A stretch of DNA of 38,244 bases from contig CABUDI010000016.1 of NCBI GenBank assembly GCA_902490305.1, positions 1-38,244 of the forward strand, in the 5' to 3' direction. Below the pieces are notes generated by a model that was given only the letters and a program-made list of their open reading frames with translations, did not search any database and was not told the origin of the DNA. Source of the DNA: an uncultured Collinsella sp. (GTDB lineage: Bacteria; Actinomycetota; Coriobacteriia; Coriobacteriales; Coriobacteriaceae). Both the position numbers and the translations under genes were made by a program. Positions 24,570-32,986 of the stretch are shown here, in pieces. The stretch's first letter is position 1, and the number at the start of each line of letters is the position of its first letter.

Positions 24570-26165
24570 ATGGAGACGAACGTTATCTGGCGCAACGCCC
24601 GCGCGGCCGTGATCGAGCTTGACGACGGCGGCTACTTTACCTGTGCCGATACGTGGGAGATCTTTGTCAACGACGAGCCCGCTGGTACCACGAATACGGT
24701 CGAGACCTATGTCGACGGCCTGACCCCCGGCAAGCGCAACCTGGTTCGTTTTGTTTGTGGCGAGCGTGAGCTGAGCGTAGGTGTCACCACGCCGGCTGAG
24801 CCCTTTACCATCAACGTTCGCGACTGTGGCGCCAAGGGCGATGCCGAGCACGACGACACCGCCAATATCCAAGCTGCCATCATGGCCTGCCCCAAGGGCG
24901 GGCGCGTGCTGATTCCCGCCGGCAACTACCGCATCAAGTCCCTCTTCCTTAAGAGCAATATCAACATCGAGCTCGCCGAGGGCGCGGTGCTGCTGGCCCG
25001 TCACGACCGCGCGGCGCTTGCCTACATTCCGGGCACGGTCACGGGCGACGAGGGCGCCGGGTATGCCGGCACCGATATGCTGCCCCTGGGCCGCTGGGAG
25101 GGCGAGAGCTTTTCGACCTACTGTTCGACCTTTACGGGTCTGAGCGTGCACGACGTGTGCATCTATGGCCGCGGCGCCATCGACGGCCAGACCGATTTTA
25201 CCGAGGATAACTGGTGGAACAAGGACTTTAAGAATATCTTCCGCCCCGAGGAGGGCCGCGAGATCGCCCGCCCGCGCATGATCTTCCTGTCCGAGTGCCA
25301 AAACGTGAGCCTTGCCGGCTTTACCGTCCGCAACAGCCCGGCATGGAACATCCATCCCGTTCTGTGTGAGCACGTTGATGCGCTTTGCCTGTCCATCGAG
25401 GGTCCCAAGAACTCCCACAACACCGACGGCTTCGATCCCGAGAGCTGCGGTTTTGTTCGCATCCTTGGTTGTCAGTTCTCAGTGGGTGACGACTGCATCG
25501 CCATCAAGAGCGGCAAGCTGGGCATTGAGCCCGAGCTTCGTCCCGCCACGCACGACGTGCTGATCTCTCACTGCTACATGCACGATGGTCACGGCGCCGT
25601 GGTGCTGGGTTCAGAGGCTGCCGGCGGCATCAAGGACCTTACCGTGAGCAAGTGCCTCTTTGAGCGCACCGACCGCGGCCTGCGCGTCAAGACCCGCCGC
25701 GGGCGCGGCAAGGACGCCGTTAACGAGGGCATCACCTTTGAGCACATTCGCATGGACGAGGTGCTCACGCCTTTCGTGGTCAATTCGTTCTACTTCTGCG
25801 ACAAGGACGGCAAGACCGATTACGTGCAGTCTCGCGAGGCGCTGCCCGTCGACGACCGCACACCCGGCTTTGGTGCCACGACGTTTTGTGATATCGAGGC
25901 TACTAACTGCCACGCGGCTGCTGCTTACATCACGGGCCTGCCCGAGAGCAAAGTGACGCGCCTGACGTTCCAGGATGTCCACGTGACCTTCGCCGCAGAT
26001 GCCGAGCCCTTTGTCCCGGCCATGGCCTGCGGCGTTGAGCCCATGGTGCGCCAGGGCATCATCGCGCAAAACGTCAAGGTGCTCGACCTGCAAAATGTGA
26101 GCATCGAGGGCCAGGACGGCGAGGAGCTGCAGCTCCAAAACGTCGACAAGGTTGTGCGCGCGTAA
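24570..26165 (+). CDS. GH28 exo-polygalacturonase, cytoplasmic
   Basis: This glycoside hydrolase family 28 enzyme should cut galacturonic acid units from oligogalacturonides. In 531 residues a short N-terminal beta domain (about residues 1-80, fibronectin III-like) precedes the right-handed beta-helix. Catalytic and substrate residues are in place: NTDGFDP (Asp286), GDDCIAIKSG (Asp307, Asp308), GHG (His341) and RVK (372-374). No signal peptide is seen, so it acts on imported oligomers. The N-terminal domain and NTDGFDPES pattern fit exo-acting members of the family. GAGGGAG precedes the ATG at 24570. Confidence 0.92.
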   Translation: METNVIWRNARAAVIELDDGGYFTCADTWEIFVNDEPAGTTNTVETYVDGLTPGKRNLVRFVCGERELSVGVTTPAEPFTINVRDCGAKGDAEHDDTANIQAAIMACPKGGRVLIPAGNYRIKSLFLKSNINIELAEGAVLLARHDRAALAYIPGTVTGDEGAGYAGTDMLPLGRWEGESFSTYCSTFTGLSVHDVCIYGRGAIDGQTDFTEDNWWNKDFKNIFRPEEGREIARPRMIFLSECQNVSLAGFTVRNSPAWNIHPVLCEHVDALCLSIEGPKNSHNTDGFDPESCGFVRILGCQFSVGDDCIAIKSGKLGIEPELRPATHDVLISHCYMHDGHGAVVLGSEAAGGIKDLTVSKCLFERTDRGLRVKTRRGRGKDAVNEGITFEHIRMDEVLTPFVVNSFYFCDKDGKTDYVQSREALPVDDRTPGFGATTFCDIEATNCHAAAAYITGLPESKVTRLTFQDVHVTFAADAEPFVPAMACGVEPMVRQGIIAQNVKVLDLQNVSIEGQDGEELQLQNVDKVVRA

Positions 26166-26188
26166 GCGTCTGCTCCTAAACAATCGAA

Positions 26189-26257
26189 TCCGGCATGTTG
26201 TGACGTGCGATGGACGGGGCCTTCCCGATCCATCGCACGTGCTCTTTATATGCCGGA
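26189..26257 (+). other. Nested hairpin between the GH28 and esterase genes
   Basis: TCCGGCAT (26189-26196) pairs with ATGCCGGA (26250-26257), enclosing ACGTGCGATGGA (26203-26214) paired with TCCATCGCACGT (26229-26240). Both stems are perfect. GCTCTTTAT after the inner stem could give weak termination. Confidence 0.6.
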
Positions 26258-26299
26258 ACTGCAGCGTAGACGATCCGCGACGAAAGGGCGTGGCGACTG

Positions 26300-28462
26300 A
26301 TGATGATTGAAGAACAAGTTTTTGAAGTATCGATCGAGCGTGCGGGGGCATATCGCAGCATCTCCGAAGCCTTGGCGGCTGTCGATCAGCTCTATCCGGA
26401 TGCCGAGCAACCGGTGACGATTCATGTCGATCCGGGTGAGTATCGCGAGCGGGTCGAGATTCATCGACCGCATGTGACGCTGGTGGGTGAGACGGCTGAC
26501 AGCGTGCGCATCGTGGGAGGCCTGGGTGCCAAGATGCCCTCGAGTGATGGCTCGGGTGTCGACGGTACGCTCGGCACGTTTAGGACCTATACCGTTTTGG
26601 TCGATGCCGATGACGTGCGGCTCGAGAACCTCACGATCGTCAACGATGCCGGCGACGGTCGCGAGGTGGGGCAGGCGATTGCCCTGTACGCCGACGGCGA
26701 TCGTCTGGTGGTCGACGCCTGCTGCATTACGGGGCGCCAGGACACCCTGTTTTTGGGCCCGCTTCCGCCACGCGAAGTCAAACCGGGCGGGTTCATTGGG
26801 CCCAAGCAGTTTGCGCCGCGCCGGGTGGGCCGTCAGTATTTCCGACGTTGCCGAATCGAGGGTGATGTCGACTTTATCTTTGGCGGCGCGCGTGCCTATT
26901 TTGAGGGGTGCGAGATCCGCTCGCTCAACCGAAATATGGACGTGAACGGTTACGTGACGGCGGCTTCGACGCCCGAGGGAGAGCCGTACGGCTTTGTGTT
27001 CCACGGTTGCTCGTTTACGGCTTCGCAGGACGTGGCACCGGATTCGGTCTACCTGGGTCGTCCTTGGCGCGAGTGGGCGCAGACCGTGCTGATCGATTGC
27101 TGGCTTGGTCAGCACATCAAGCGCGAAGGCTGGTGGGATTGGAATAAGCCGGCGGCGCACGAGAGGGCACGCTACGCTGGTGCAATCCTGCATGGCCCGT
27201 CGGGCGATACTGCCGGCTGGGTGCCATGGGCCCGCGGGCTCGATGCGGCGGCTGCTGCCCGATACGCCCGTGAACAGGTGCTTGCCGGTGCAGACGGCTG
27301 GGATCCCGAGGGTGGCTCGGACAACACCGTGGAGACCGCCAGTCTTTCCGATAACGGTCGCACAGTGCACATCGATACCTATTACGAAGACGAACCGGCG
27401 TTTCGCGAGCGCCTGAAGCGTGAGGGCCGCTCTGCCGCATTTAAGGGCACGACGCCTGGTGACTTTGAGGCATGGCAGATTGCGACGAGGGCTCGGCTGT
27501 TTGACCTGATGGGCTTAACGCTTATGGATCGCATGCCGATTGAGGTACGCGAGCTCGATCGGGCACAGATTGCCGGCGGTATCGTGCGTACCCATGCGAT
27601 GCTGCAGGTGGAGCACAACGTTTGGATGCCGTTCTATTTGCTCGAGCCGCAGACCCCTAAGCTCGATGCGCACGGCTGCAAGCGCTGCTATATCTGCCCG
27701 CATGGCCACCAAGGTGCCGGCGCCGCAAGTGTTGCGGGCGTGACGGGCGTGCCGGCGGTCGACGATGCCGTTCGTAAGTTCAACTACGACTACGGTCTGC
27801 GCCTGGCACGCATGGGCTATGTGACCGTCTGCCCCGACGCACGCGGCTGGGGATACCGTCGCGACTGGAAGGGCCAGGGCGATGACGAGAGCAGCTTCCT
27901 GCGCGGCACGTGCCTGAACCAGGCACGCATGGCCGAGCCGCTGGGCCTTACCGTTGCGGGCCTCAACGCCTGGGACAACATGCGTCTGATCGATTACCTG
28001 GAGTCACGCGGCGACATTGCCATGGACGACCTGGGCTGCTTTGGCTTTTCGGGCGGCGGATACATGACGCTTTATCTGGCGGCGCTCGACCCGCGCGTGC
28101 GCAAGGCGTTTGTCTCGGGCTATCTGTACGGTGTCGACGATTCGCTGCTGCACCTCAACGGCAACTGCAGCTGCAACTATGTGCCGGGGCTGTGGCGTCT
28201 GCTCGATATGGGCGATATCGCATCGCTCATCGCGCCGTGTCCGCTGCTGGTGCAGAGCTGCGAGGGCGACCATCTCAACGGCGCCCGTGGGCTTGCGAAC
28301 GTGGACGAGCAGCTCGATATCGTTCGCGGCGCCTATGAGCTTGTGGGGCATGCCGACGACTTGTCGCACGAGGTCTGCCCGGGCGGGCACCATTTGGGCG
28401 TTACACACCTTGCCGAGGATATCGAGTGGCTTGACGAGCACGCTGTCGGGGTCTGCTCGTAG
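26300..28462 (+). CDS. Pectin methylesterase (CE8) fused to an alpha/beta-hydrolase esterase
   Basis: Two esterases are joined in 720 residues. Residues about 8-325 are a family 8 carbohydrate esterase (pectinesterase) with GQAIALY (124-130), QDTLF with Asp148, GDVDFIFG with Asp191, YVTA and LGRPW (252-256). Residues about 385-715 are an alpha/beta hydrolase with nucleophile Ser584 in GFSGGGY, likely acid Asp657 in CEGDH and His697 or His698 in PGGHHLG. The hydrolase half resembles acetylesterase-like members of the Abhydrolase group. No signal peptide is visible. The enzyme could remove methyl and acetyl groups from imported pectin oligomers; the second activity is inferred. Confidence 0.88.
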   Translation: MMIEEQVFEVSIERAGAYRSISEALAAVDQLYPDAEQPVTIHVDPGEYRERVEIHRPHVTLVGETADSVRIVGGLGAKMPSSDGSGVDGTLGTFRTYTVLVDADDVRLENLTIVNDAGDGREVGQAIALYADGDRLVVDACCITGRQDTLFLGPLPPREVKPGGFIGPKQFAPRRVGRQYFRRCRIEGDVDFIFGGARAYFEGCEIRSLNRNMDVNGYVTAASTPEGEPYGFVFHGCSFTASQDVAPDSVYLGRPWREWAQTVLIDCWLGQHIKREGWWDWNKPAAHERARYAGAILHGPSGDTAGWVPWARGLDAAAAARYAREQVLAGADGWDPEGGSDNTVETASLSDNGRTVHIDTYYEDEPAFRERLKREGRSAAFKGTTPGDFEAWQIATRARLFDLMGLTLMDRMPIEVRELDRAQIAGGIVRTHAMLQVEHNVWMPFYLLEPQTPKLDAHGCKRCYICPHGHQGAGAASVAGVTGVPAVDDAVRKFNYDYGLRLARMGYVTVCPDARGWGYRRDWKGQGDDESSFLRGTCLNQARMAEPLGLTVAGLNAWDNMRLIDYLESRGDIAMDDLGCFGFSGGGYMTLYLAALDPRVRKAFVSGYLYGVDDSLLHLNGNCSCNYVPGLWRLLDMGDIASLIAPCPLLVQSCEGDHLNGARGLANVDEQLDIVRGAYELVGHADDLSHEVCPGGHHLGVTHLAEDIEWLDEHAVGVCS

Positions 28463-28539
28463 GCCATGGGCGTAGCGCGAGCAAACGGTAATGACTGATA
28501 AGACCAAAGACCGCCGTGTGGGCGGGGAGGAGTATAACC

Positions 28540-29211
28540 ATGAAACAGACGAAGACCTTGAGTGAATCGACCATCTGCTGCTTTGGCGATTCGACCACAT
28601 GGGGCGACAACGGATGCGGCGCAGGCGGCAACGACATCTCCTGGACCACGCACCTGGGCGCGCTGCTGGGCGGTGCGACCGTCGAGAACTTTGGCATCAA
28701 AGGTTCGCGTATCGCCATCAAGGCTGACCGTACCGATTCGTTTGTCGAGCGTCTGGACGGTATCGACGACGCAGCCGATGTCTATGTCGTCTTTGGCGGC
28801 GTCAACGACTTTAGTCGCAACGTGCCGCTCGGCGAGTTGGGCAGCACCGATGTGCATGAGTTCTATGGCGCGGTCGATTATCTGATCCGAACCATCACGG
28901 CGCGCTCGCCCCAGGCAAAGCTTGTGTTTATGACGCCGTGCAAGACGAGCGGCAAGCACGAGAAGGATATTCCGGCGAGCGATGAGCTCAACCATCTGGG
29001 TCTGACGCAGATCGCGTACGTGCAGGCGATGCTCGAGGTCTGCGACCGCTACTCGGTGCCGGTGATCGACCTGTACGCACAAAGCGGCATCAGCCCGTTT
29101 TTGCCGGAGCACCGCGAGCTCTATATGCCCGACGGCCTGCACTACAGTCCGGCTGGCTATGAGCGCCTGGCGCATCGCATCGCCGCGGGCTTAGCTGCCG
29201 TTTGCCGCTAA
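28540..29211 (+). CDS. SGNH/GDSL-family esterase, probable pectin or carbohydrate deacetylase
   Basis: This 223-residue SGNH hydrolase has block I CFGDSTTWG (catalytic Ser in GDST), block II around ENFGIKGSR (Gly), block III VVFGGVNDF (Asn) and block V PDGLHYSPAGY (Asp and His). That is a full catalytic set. The family includes rhamnogalacturonan acetylesterases (CE12) and many other acetylesterases; context with pectin enzymes favours sugar deacetylation. It is cytoplasmic by lack of a signal peptide. GGGGAGG precedes the ATG at 28540. It follows the fusion esterase after 77 bases. Confidence 0.86.
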   Translation: MKQTKTLSESTICCFGDSTTWGDNGCGAGGNDISWTTHLGALLGGATVENFGIKGSRIAIKADRTDSFVERLDGIDDAADVYVVFGGVNDFSRNVPLGELGSTDVHEFYGAVDYLIRTITARSPQAKLVFMTPCKTSGKHEKDIPASDELNHLGLTQIAYVQAMLEVCDRYSVPVIDLYAQSGISPFLPEHRELYMPDGLHYSPAGYERLAHRIAAGLAAVCR

Positions 29212-29226
29212 AAGCCTGCCGTTCGC

Positions 29227-29262
29227 GGGGAATGTAGGGTTAACGTTCACCCTACATTCCCC
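29227..29262. promoter_or_regulatory. 36-bp palindrome containing an operator, upstream of GH105
   Basis: The arms GGGGAATGTAGGGT (29227-29240) and ACCCTACATTCCCC (29249-29262) are perfectly inverted, and the middle is the operator core GGTTAACGTTCACC (29238-29251, 13 of 14 to consensus). It therefore serves as a regulator site as DNA and can form a hairpin at the 3' end of the esterase transcript, though without a T-run. Confidence 0.75.
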
Positions 29263-29292
29263 GTTCGCGTTACACTAGGGTTAACGTTCACC
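29246..29292 (+). promoter_or_regulatory. GH105 promoter and second operator
   Basis: TTCACC (29246-29251) and TACACT (29271-29276) are a weak promoter with 19-base spacing. A second operator GGTTAACGTTCACC lies at 29279-29292 just after the -10. The pattern repeats that seen at uxaC and the porter gene. Confidence 0.7.
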
Positions 29293-29318
29293 CATCATTA
29301 ACGTCAGAGGGGACAGCA

Positions 29319-30557
29319 ATGGGTTGCAATCAGATTCTGGACCGCTATATCGAGCAGTTGATCGAGACCTCGACGCCGCAGGCGCCGGCCTGGAACATCG
29401 AAAAGCTCCGCGCCGGTAAGGAGAACACCTGGAACTACATCGATGGCTGCATGATCAAAGCGCTCATCGAGCTGTACGAGATTACGGGTGAGCAGCGTTA
29501 TCTGACCTTCGCCGACGACTATATCGACTTCTTTGTCCAGGACGACGGCACCATCAAGCATTACAACCCCGAGGAGTACAACCTCGACAACGTCAACGCC
29601 GGCAAGACCCTCTATAAGCTCTACGACCTGGTGGGCAAGCCCAAGTACCGTGCCGCCATGGATACCATTTACCGTCAGCTCGAGACCCAGCCGCGTACCA
29701 AAGAGGGCGTCTTCTGGCACAAGGCCGTCTACCCCAACCAGATTTGGCTCGATGGCATGTACATGGCGCAGCCGTTCTACATGCAGTACGAGCTGAGTTT
29801 CCACAACCGTCGCGCCTGCTCGGACAGCTTCCATATGTTCCAGGTCGTGCACGATCTGATGCGCAACCCGCTCAACGGCCTGTACTATCACGCCTACGAC
29901 GCGAGCCGCAAGCAGTTCTGGTGCGATCCGGTCACCGGCCTTTCGGCCAACTTCTGGTTGCGCGCCGAGGGCTGGTTTGCCATGGCGCTCATCGATACCT
30001 GGGAGCTCATGCCGCCCTCGATGTCGGCCGAGAAGGACGAGATCCGCAAGATGTTCCACGACCTGATCGACGCCATGCTGCCGTATCAGGACGAAAAGAC
30101 CGGCATGTGGCACCAGGTCATCAACCTGCCCAACATCGCCCCCAACTATCTTGAGGAGAGCGGCAGTGCCATCTTTGCCAATGCCATTATGAAGGGCGTG
30201 CGCTTGGGCGTGCTGGGCGAGCGCTATTACCAGTATGGCCGTCGCGCCTTCGACGGTATCTGCGAGACCTGCCTGTCCGAGCATGATGGGCAGCTGGCGC
30301 TCGACAACATCTGCCTAGTCGCGGGGCTGGGCAACACCACGCACCGCGAGGGCACCTTTGGCTACTACATGAGCGAGCCCATCGTCAAAAACGACGCGAA
30401 GGGCGTGGCGCCGCTGGTGCTGGCCTATATCGAGACCATGCACCATGACAAGCTGGCCGGCAAGCGCGATCCGCTGGCTCCTTCGGGCGTGTGCTCCATT
30501 GAGGACCCGTTTGGCGGATATACCCCGGGCATCAACGCTTGCAAAGGATGTGAATAG
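29319..30557 (+). CDS. GH105 unsaturated uronyl hydrolase
   Basis: This 412-residue glycoside hydrolase family 105 enzyme (YteR/YesR-like) removes the 4,5-unsaturated galacturonate left by pectate or rhamnogalacturonan lyases, giving 5-keto-4-deoxyuronate. The (alpha/alpha)6 barrel shows the two key aspartates: Asp90 in YNLDNVNAGK and Asp145 in QIWLDGMYMAQPF, corresponding to D88 and D143 of YteR. The late motif GSAIFANAI is also typical. No signal peptide is present. AGAGGGGA precedes the ATG. Its presence implies that the cell takes up lyase products, and it links this gene to kduD/dhuI at 36-37.7 kb. Confidence 0.93.
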   Translation: MGCNQILDRYIEQLIETSTPQAPAWNIEKLRAGKENTWNYIDGCMIKALIELYEITGEQRYLTFADDYIDFFVQDDGTIKHYNPEEYNLDNVNAGKTLYKLYDLVGKPKYRAAMDTIYRQLETQPRTKEGVFWHKAVYPNQIWLDGMYMAQPFYMQYELSFHNRRACSDSFHMFQVVHDLMRNPLNGLYYHAYDASRKQFWCDPVTGLSANFWLRAEGWFAMALIDTWELMPPSMSAEKDEIRKMFHDLIDAMLPYQDEKTGMWHQVINLPNIAPNYLEESGSAIFANAIMKGVRLGVLGERYYQYGRRAFDGICETCLSEHDGQLALDNICLVAGLGNTTHREGTFGYYMSEPIVKNDAKGVAPLVLAYIETMHHDKLAGKRDPLAPSGVCSIEDPFGGYTPGINACKGCE

Positions 30558-30558
30558 C

Positions 30559-31464
30559 GTGGGGGCTATTACTCCGGGCATGCGCCTGCACGACCTTCCG
30601 CAAGGAACGGTCGAAGAGCGCATTCGCATGGCGGGCGAGCTGGGCTTTTCGTGCATCCAGCTGCCGAGCAAAGTACTCTATAAGTCGATGGGCATCAACC
30701 GTTTGGGCCTTACGCGCGAGCTTGCCGACCACCTTCGCGCGGTGCTCGACGAGGCGGGGGTTTCGGTTGCTGTGTTCGGTTGCTATAAAAACCTTGCGAC
30801 CCCCGATCGCCAACAACTCATGGACAACTTTGCCGAGTACGAGGCATGCCTGAACTTTGCCAAGATGCTTGGCGGTTGCCCGGTGGGTACCGAGACCGGT
30901 CGTCCTAACGTGCAGAACGCCGTGGCGGTCGACCGCATGACCGATGAGGCGCTCGATGCGTTTGTTGAGGGTCTCAAATATGTCTGCACGCGCGCCGAGG
31001 CCATGGGCGGGCAGATTTTGATCGAGCCCGGCTGGAATGAGACGGTTAACACGCCCCAGCGGTGCCGCGAGGCGCTCGAGCGCGTGCCGAGCGCGGCGCT
31101 CGGCGTGATTTACGACCCGGTGTCGCTGCTACACCCCAGCGTTGTCGGCGAGGCGCAGGAGATTACGTCGCACATGCTCTATCTGTGCGGCAGCAAGGTT
31201 CGCGTGCTGCATGCCAAGGACTACGAGGTCGTGAACAACGAGGATGAGGCCGGCTGGTGCGACGGCACGGGCTCGCGCCTGGTATGCCATGGCGTGGGCG
31301 AGACGGGCCGTTACGACTTTGAGCCCGTCGTCGCCTGGGCCGCTGCCGCCTGTCCGGGCATTCCGTGCGTGGTCGAGAACAGCGTGCCGGCGACGGCAGC
31401 TGACTGCCTGGCGACACTCGAGCACATGTCCGCTCGCTGCGGGGCTTCGCATCGCGAGTTATAG
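30559..31464 (+). CDS. TIM-barrel sugar isomerase/epimerase-like protein (AP_endonuc_2 family)
   Basis: This 301-residue protein belongs to the xylose-isomerase-like TIM-barrel family used by many sugar epimerases and isomerases. Metal and substrate positions are visible as ILIEPGWNE (Glu), GVIYDPVSLL (Asp), VRVLHAKDYE (His, Asp) and CVVENSVPA (Glu). The start is uncertain: a GTG at 30559, two bases after the GH105 stop and 11 after an AAAGGA, fits coupling best; ATG 30580 is the alternative. Tight spacing to GH105 suggests that it acts on a sugar released from pectin side chains or on the keto-deoxy product, but the substrate is unknown. Confidence 0.8.
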   Translation: MGAITPGMRLHDLPQGTVEERIRMAGELGFSCIQLPSKVLYKSMGINRLGLTRELADHLRAVLDEAGVSVAVFGCYKNLATPDRQQLMDNFAEYEACLNFAKMLGGCPVGTETGRPNVQNAVAVDRMTDEALDAFVEGLKYVCTRAEAMGGQILIEPGWNETVNTPQRCREALERVPSAALGVIYDPVSLLHPSVVGEAQEITSHMLYLCGSKVRVLHAKDYEVVNNEDEAGWCDGTGSRLVCHGVGETGRYDFEPVVAWAAAACPGIPCVVENSVPATAADCLATLEHMSARCGASHREL

Positions 31465-31568
31465 CATTGGCTTTTGCTGTGTCGGCAGATTGAGATTACC
31501 TGTATGGGGGCGGCGGTGAAGGGTCTTTATTGTCGCCCCCATTGGATTGCATTAAAAAGGGGAGTTGC

Positions 31569-32786
31569 GTGGCTATCCACATTGTCGAAGAGGCGAATCG
31601 TTGCCTAGGTTGTAAAAGGGCGTTCTGTCAGATTAAGGGCTGCCCGGTTCAGACGCCTATTCCGCAGGTCATCGATCTGTTTAAGCAGCGTCGTCTAGAA
31701 GAAGCGGGCGAGCTGTTGTTCCAGAACAACCCGATGAGTGCGGTCTGCTCCATGGTGTGCAACCATTCGGGCCAGTGCGAGGGTTCGTGCGTACAGGGTC
31801 GCAAGGGCACGCCGGTGCATTTCTCGAGCATCGAGAACTATATCTCCACGGCATATTTGGATCGTAAGGAGTGGAAGCCCGCACCGTCGTGCGGTAAACA
31901 GATTGCTGTGGTCGGTTCCGGTCCCGCTGGTATTACCTTGGCCATTAAGATGGCCCAGCTGGGATGCGCTGTCACCGTGTTTGAGCAGCGTCCCGAGATC
32001 GGCGGCGTGCTCGAGTATGGCATCCCCGAGTTCCGCCTGCCGCGTTCGCTGGTGCAAAAGTACCGCCACGTGATGTGCTCGCTCGGCGTGCGCGTGCGCC
32101 CCTCGACCACCATCGGTGGCGCGCTGCATATCGATGACCTGCTGCGCGACGGTTACGACGCGGTTTTTGTGGGCACCGGCACTTGGCGTGCCCGCAAGCT
32201 GGGGATTCCCGGCGAGTCACGCGGCAACGTGCTGTTTGGCATCGACTATCTGGTCGACCCTACGAGTGTGGCGATCGGGCAGAACGTGGCGGTCATCGGC
32301 GCCGGCAACGTGGCCATGGATGTGGCCCGCACCGCACTGCGCTCGGGTGCCCGCAAGGTCACCGTGTATGCCCGCTCGCGCCACATCTCGGCTATCGATG
32401 ACGAGGTCGAGCTGACCGAGCTCGACGGTGCCGAGATTGTGTGCGGTAAGGCCATCTGCGCTATCGACGATAACGGCCCGGTGTTCGAGACGGCTATCTT
32501 TGACGAGGACAACAACGTGGTGGGCTACGAGGAAGAGCTCGACCACACCGCGGCCGACACTATCGTCATTGCGGCCTCGCAGGTGCCCAAGGACAAGCTC
32601 GTGCTTACGACGGGCGGTCTGGAGACCGACCACCGCGGTCTGCTTTCGGTCGATGAGCACGGCATGACCACCGTGCCCGGCGTCTTTGCCGCCGGCGACG
32701 TGGTCAACGGCCCGCTTACCGTGGTCCATGCCGTGGCCGGCGCCAAGCTCGCCGTCGAAGGCATGACCAGCTATCTGGGCCTCTAA
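31569..32786 (+). CDS. GltD-like NAD(P)H oxidoreductase with N-terminal Fe-S domain
   Basis: This 405-residue flavoprotein resembles the small subunit of glutamate synthase. The N-terminal part has CLGCKRAFCQIKGCPVQ and a second Cys group (CSMVCNHSGQCEGSC) for 4Fe-4S clusters. Then come the FAD Rossmann motif GSGPAGITLA and the NADPH motif GAGNVAMDVA, ending in GVFAAGDVVNGPLTVVHAV. No large GltB subunit is near, so it is probably a stand-alone electron-transfer partner, perhaps for the neighbouring reductase. Start GTG 31569 is chosen for the AAAGGGGAG just before it. Distinct from GltD proper by context only. Confidence 0.85.
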   Translation: MAIHIVEEANRCLGCKRAFCQIKGCPVQTPIPQVIDLFKQRRLEEAGELLFQNNPMSAVCSMVCNHSGQCEGSCVQGRKGTPVHFSSIENYISTAYLDRKEWKPAPSCGKQIAVVGSGPAGITLAIKMAQLGCAVTVFEQRPEIGGVLEYGIPEFRLPRSLVQKYRHVMCSLGVRVRPSTTIGGALHIDDLLRDGYDAVFVGTGTWRARKLGIPGESRGNVLFGIDYLVDPTSVAIGQNVAVIGAGNVAMDVARTALRSGARKVTVYARSRHISAIDDEVELTELDGAEIVCGKAICAIDDNGPVFETAIFDEDNNVVGYEEELDHTAADTIVIAASQVPKDKLVLTTGGLETDHRGLLSVDEHGMTTVPGVFAAGDVVNGPLTVVHAVAGAKLAVEGMTSYLGL

Positions 32787-32801
32787 CCCATCCCACCCAT
32801 C

Positions 32802-32873
32802 AGTTGCGGTGGAATACGGACTGTTTTGGCTGTCAAAGGCCTTATCTACTCCGTATTCCACCGCAACTTTTTT
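32802..32873 (+). terminator. Long perfect hairpin with T-run after the GltD-like gene
   Basis: AGTTGCGGTGGAATACGGA (32802-32820) pairs perfectly with its inverted copy at 32850-32868 around 29 bases and is followed by TTTTTT. A diverged copy of the same stem lies at 36702-36764, so this is a dispersed repeat that also works as a terminator. Confidence 0.82.
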
Positions 32874-32986
32874 GTGAGGGTCGGGATTGAAGGTGGGGAG
32901 TGCGAGCGAGTGCGAACGCGGCGGGTACTGATACGATAGGTACGTCTGCAAGTGCCGCCACGCGGCTCAAACGAAAGGAAGCCTGT

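Noticed and set aside
31569..32786. Glutamate synthase small subunit (gltD)
   Set aside because: Domain order fits, but no large subunit is near and the context is catabolic, so only GltD-like is supported.
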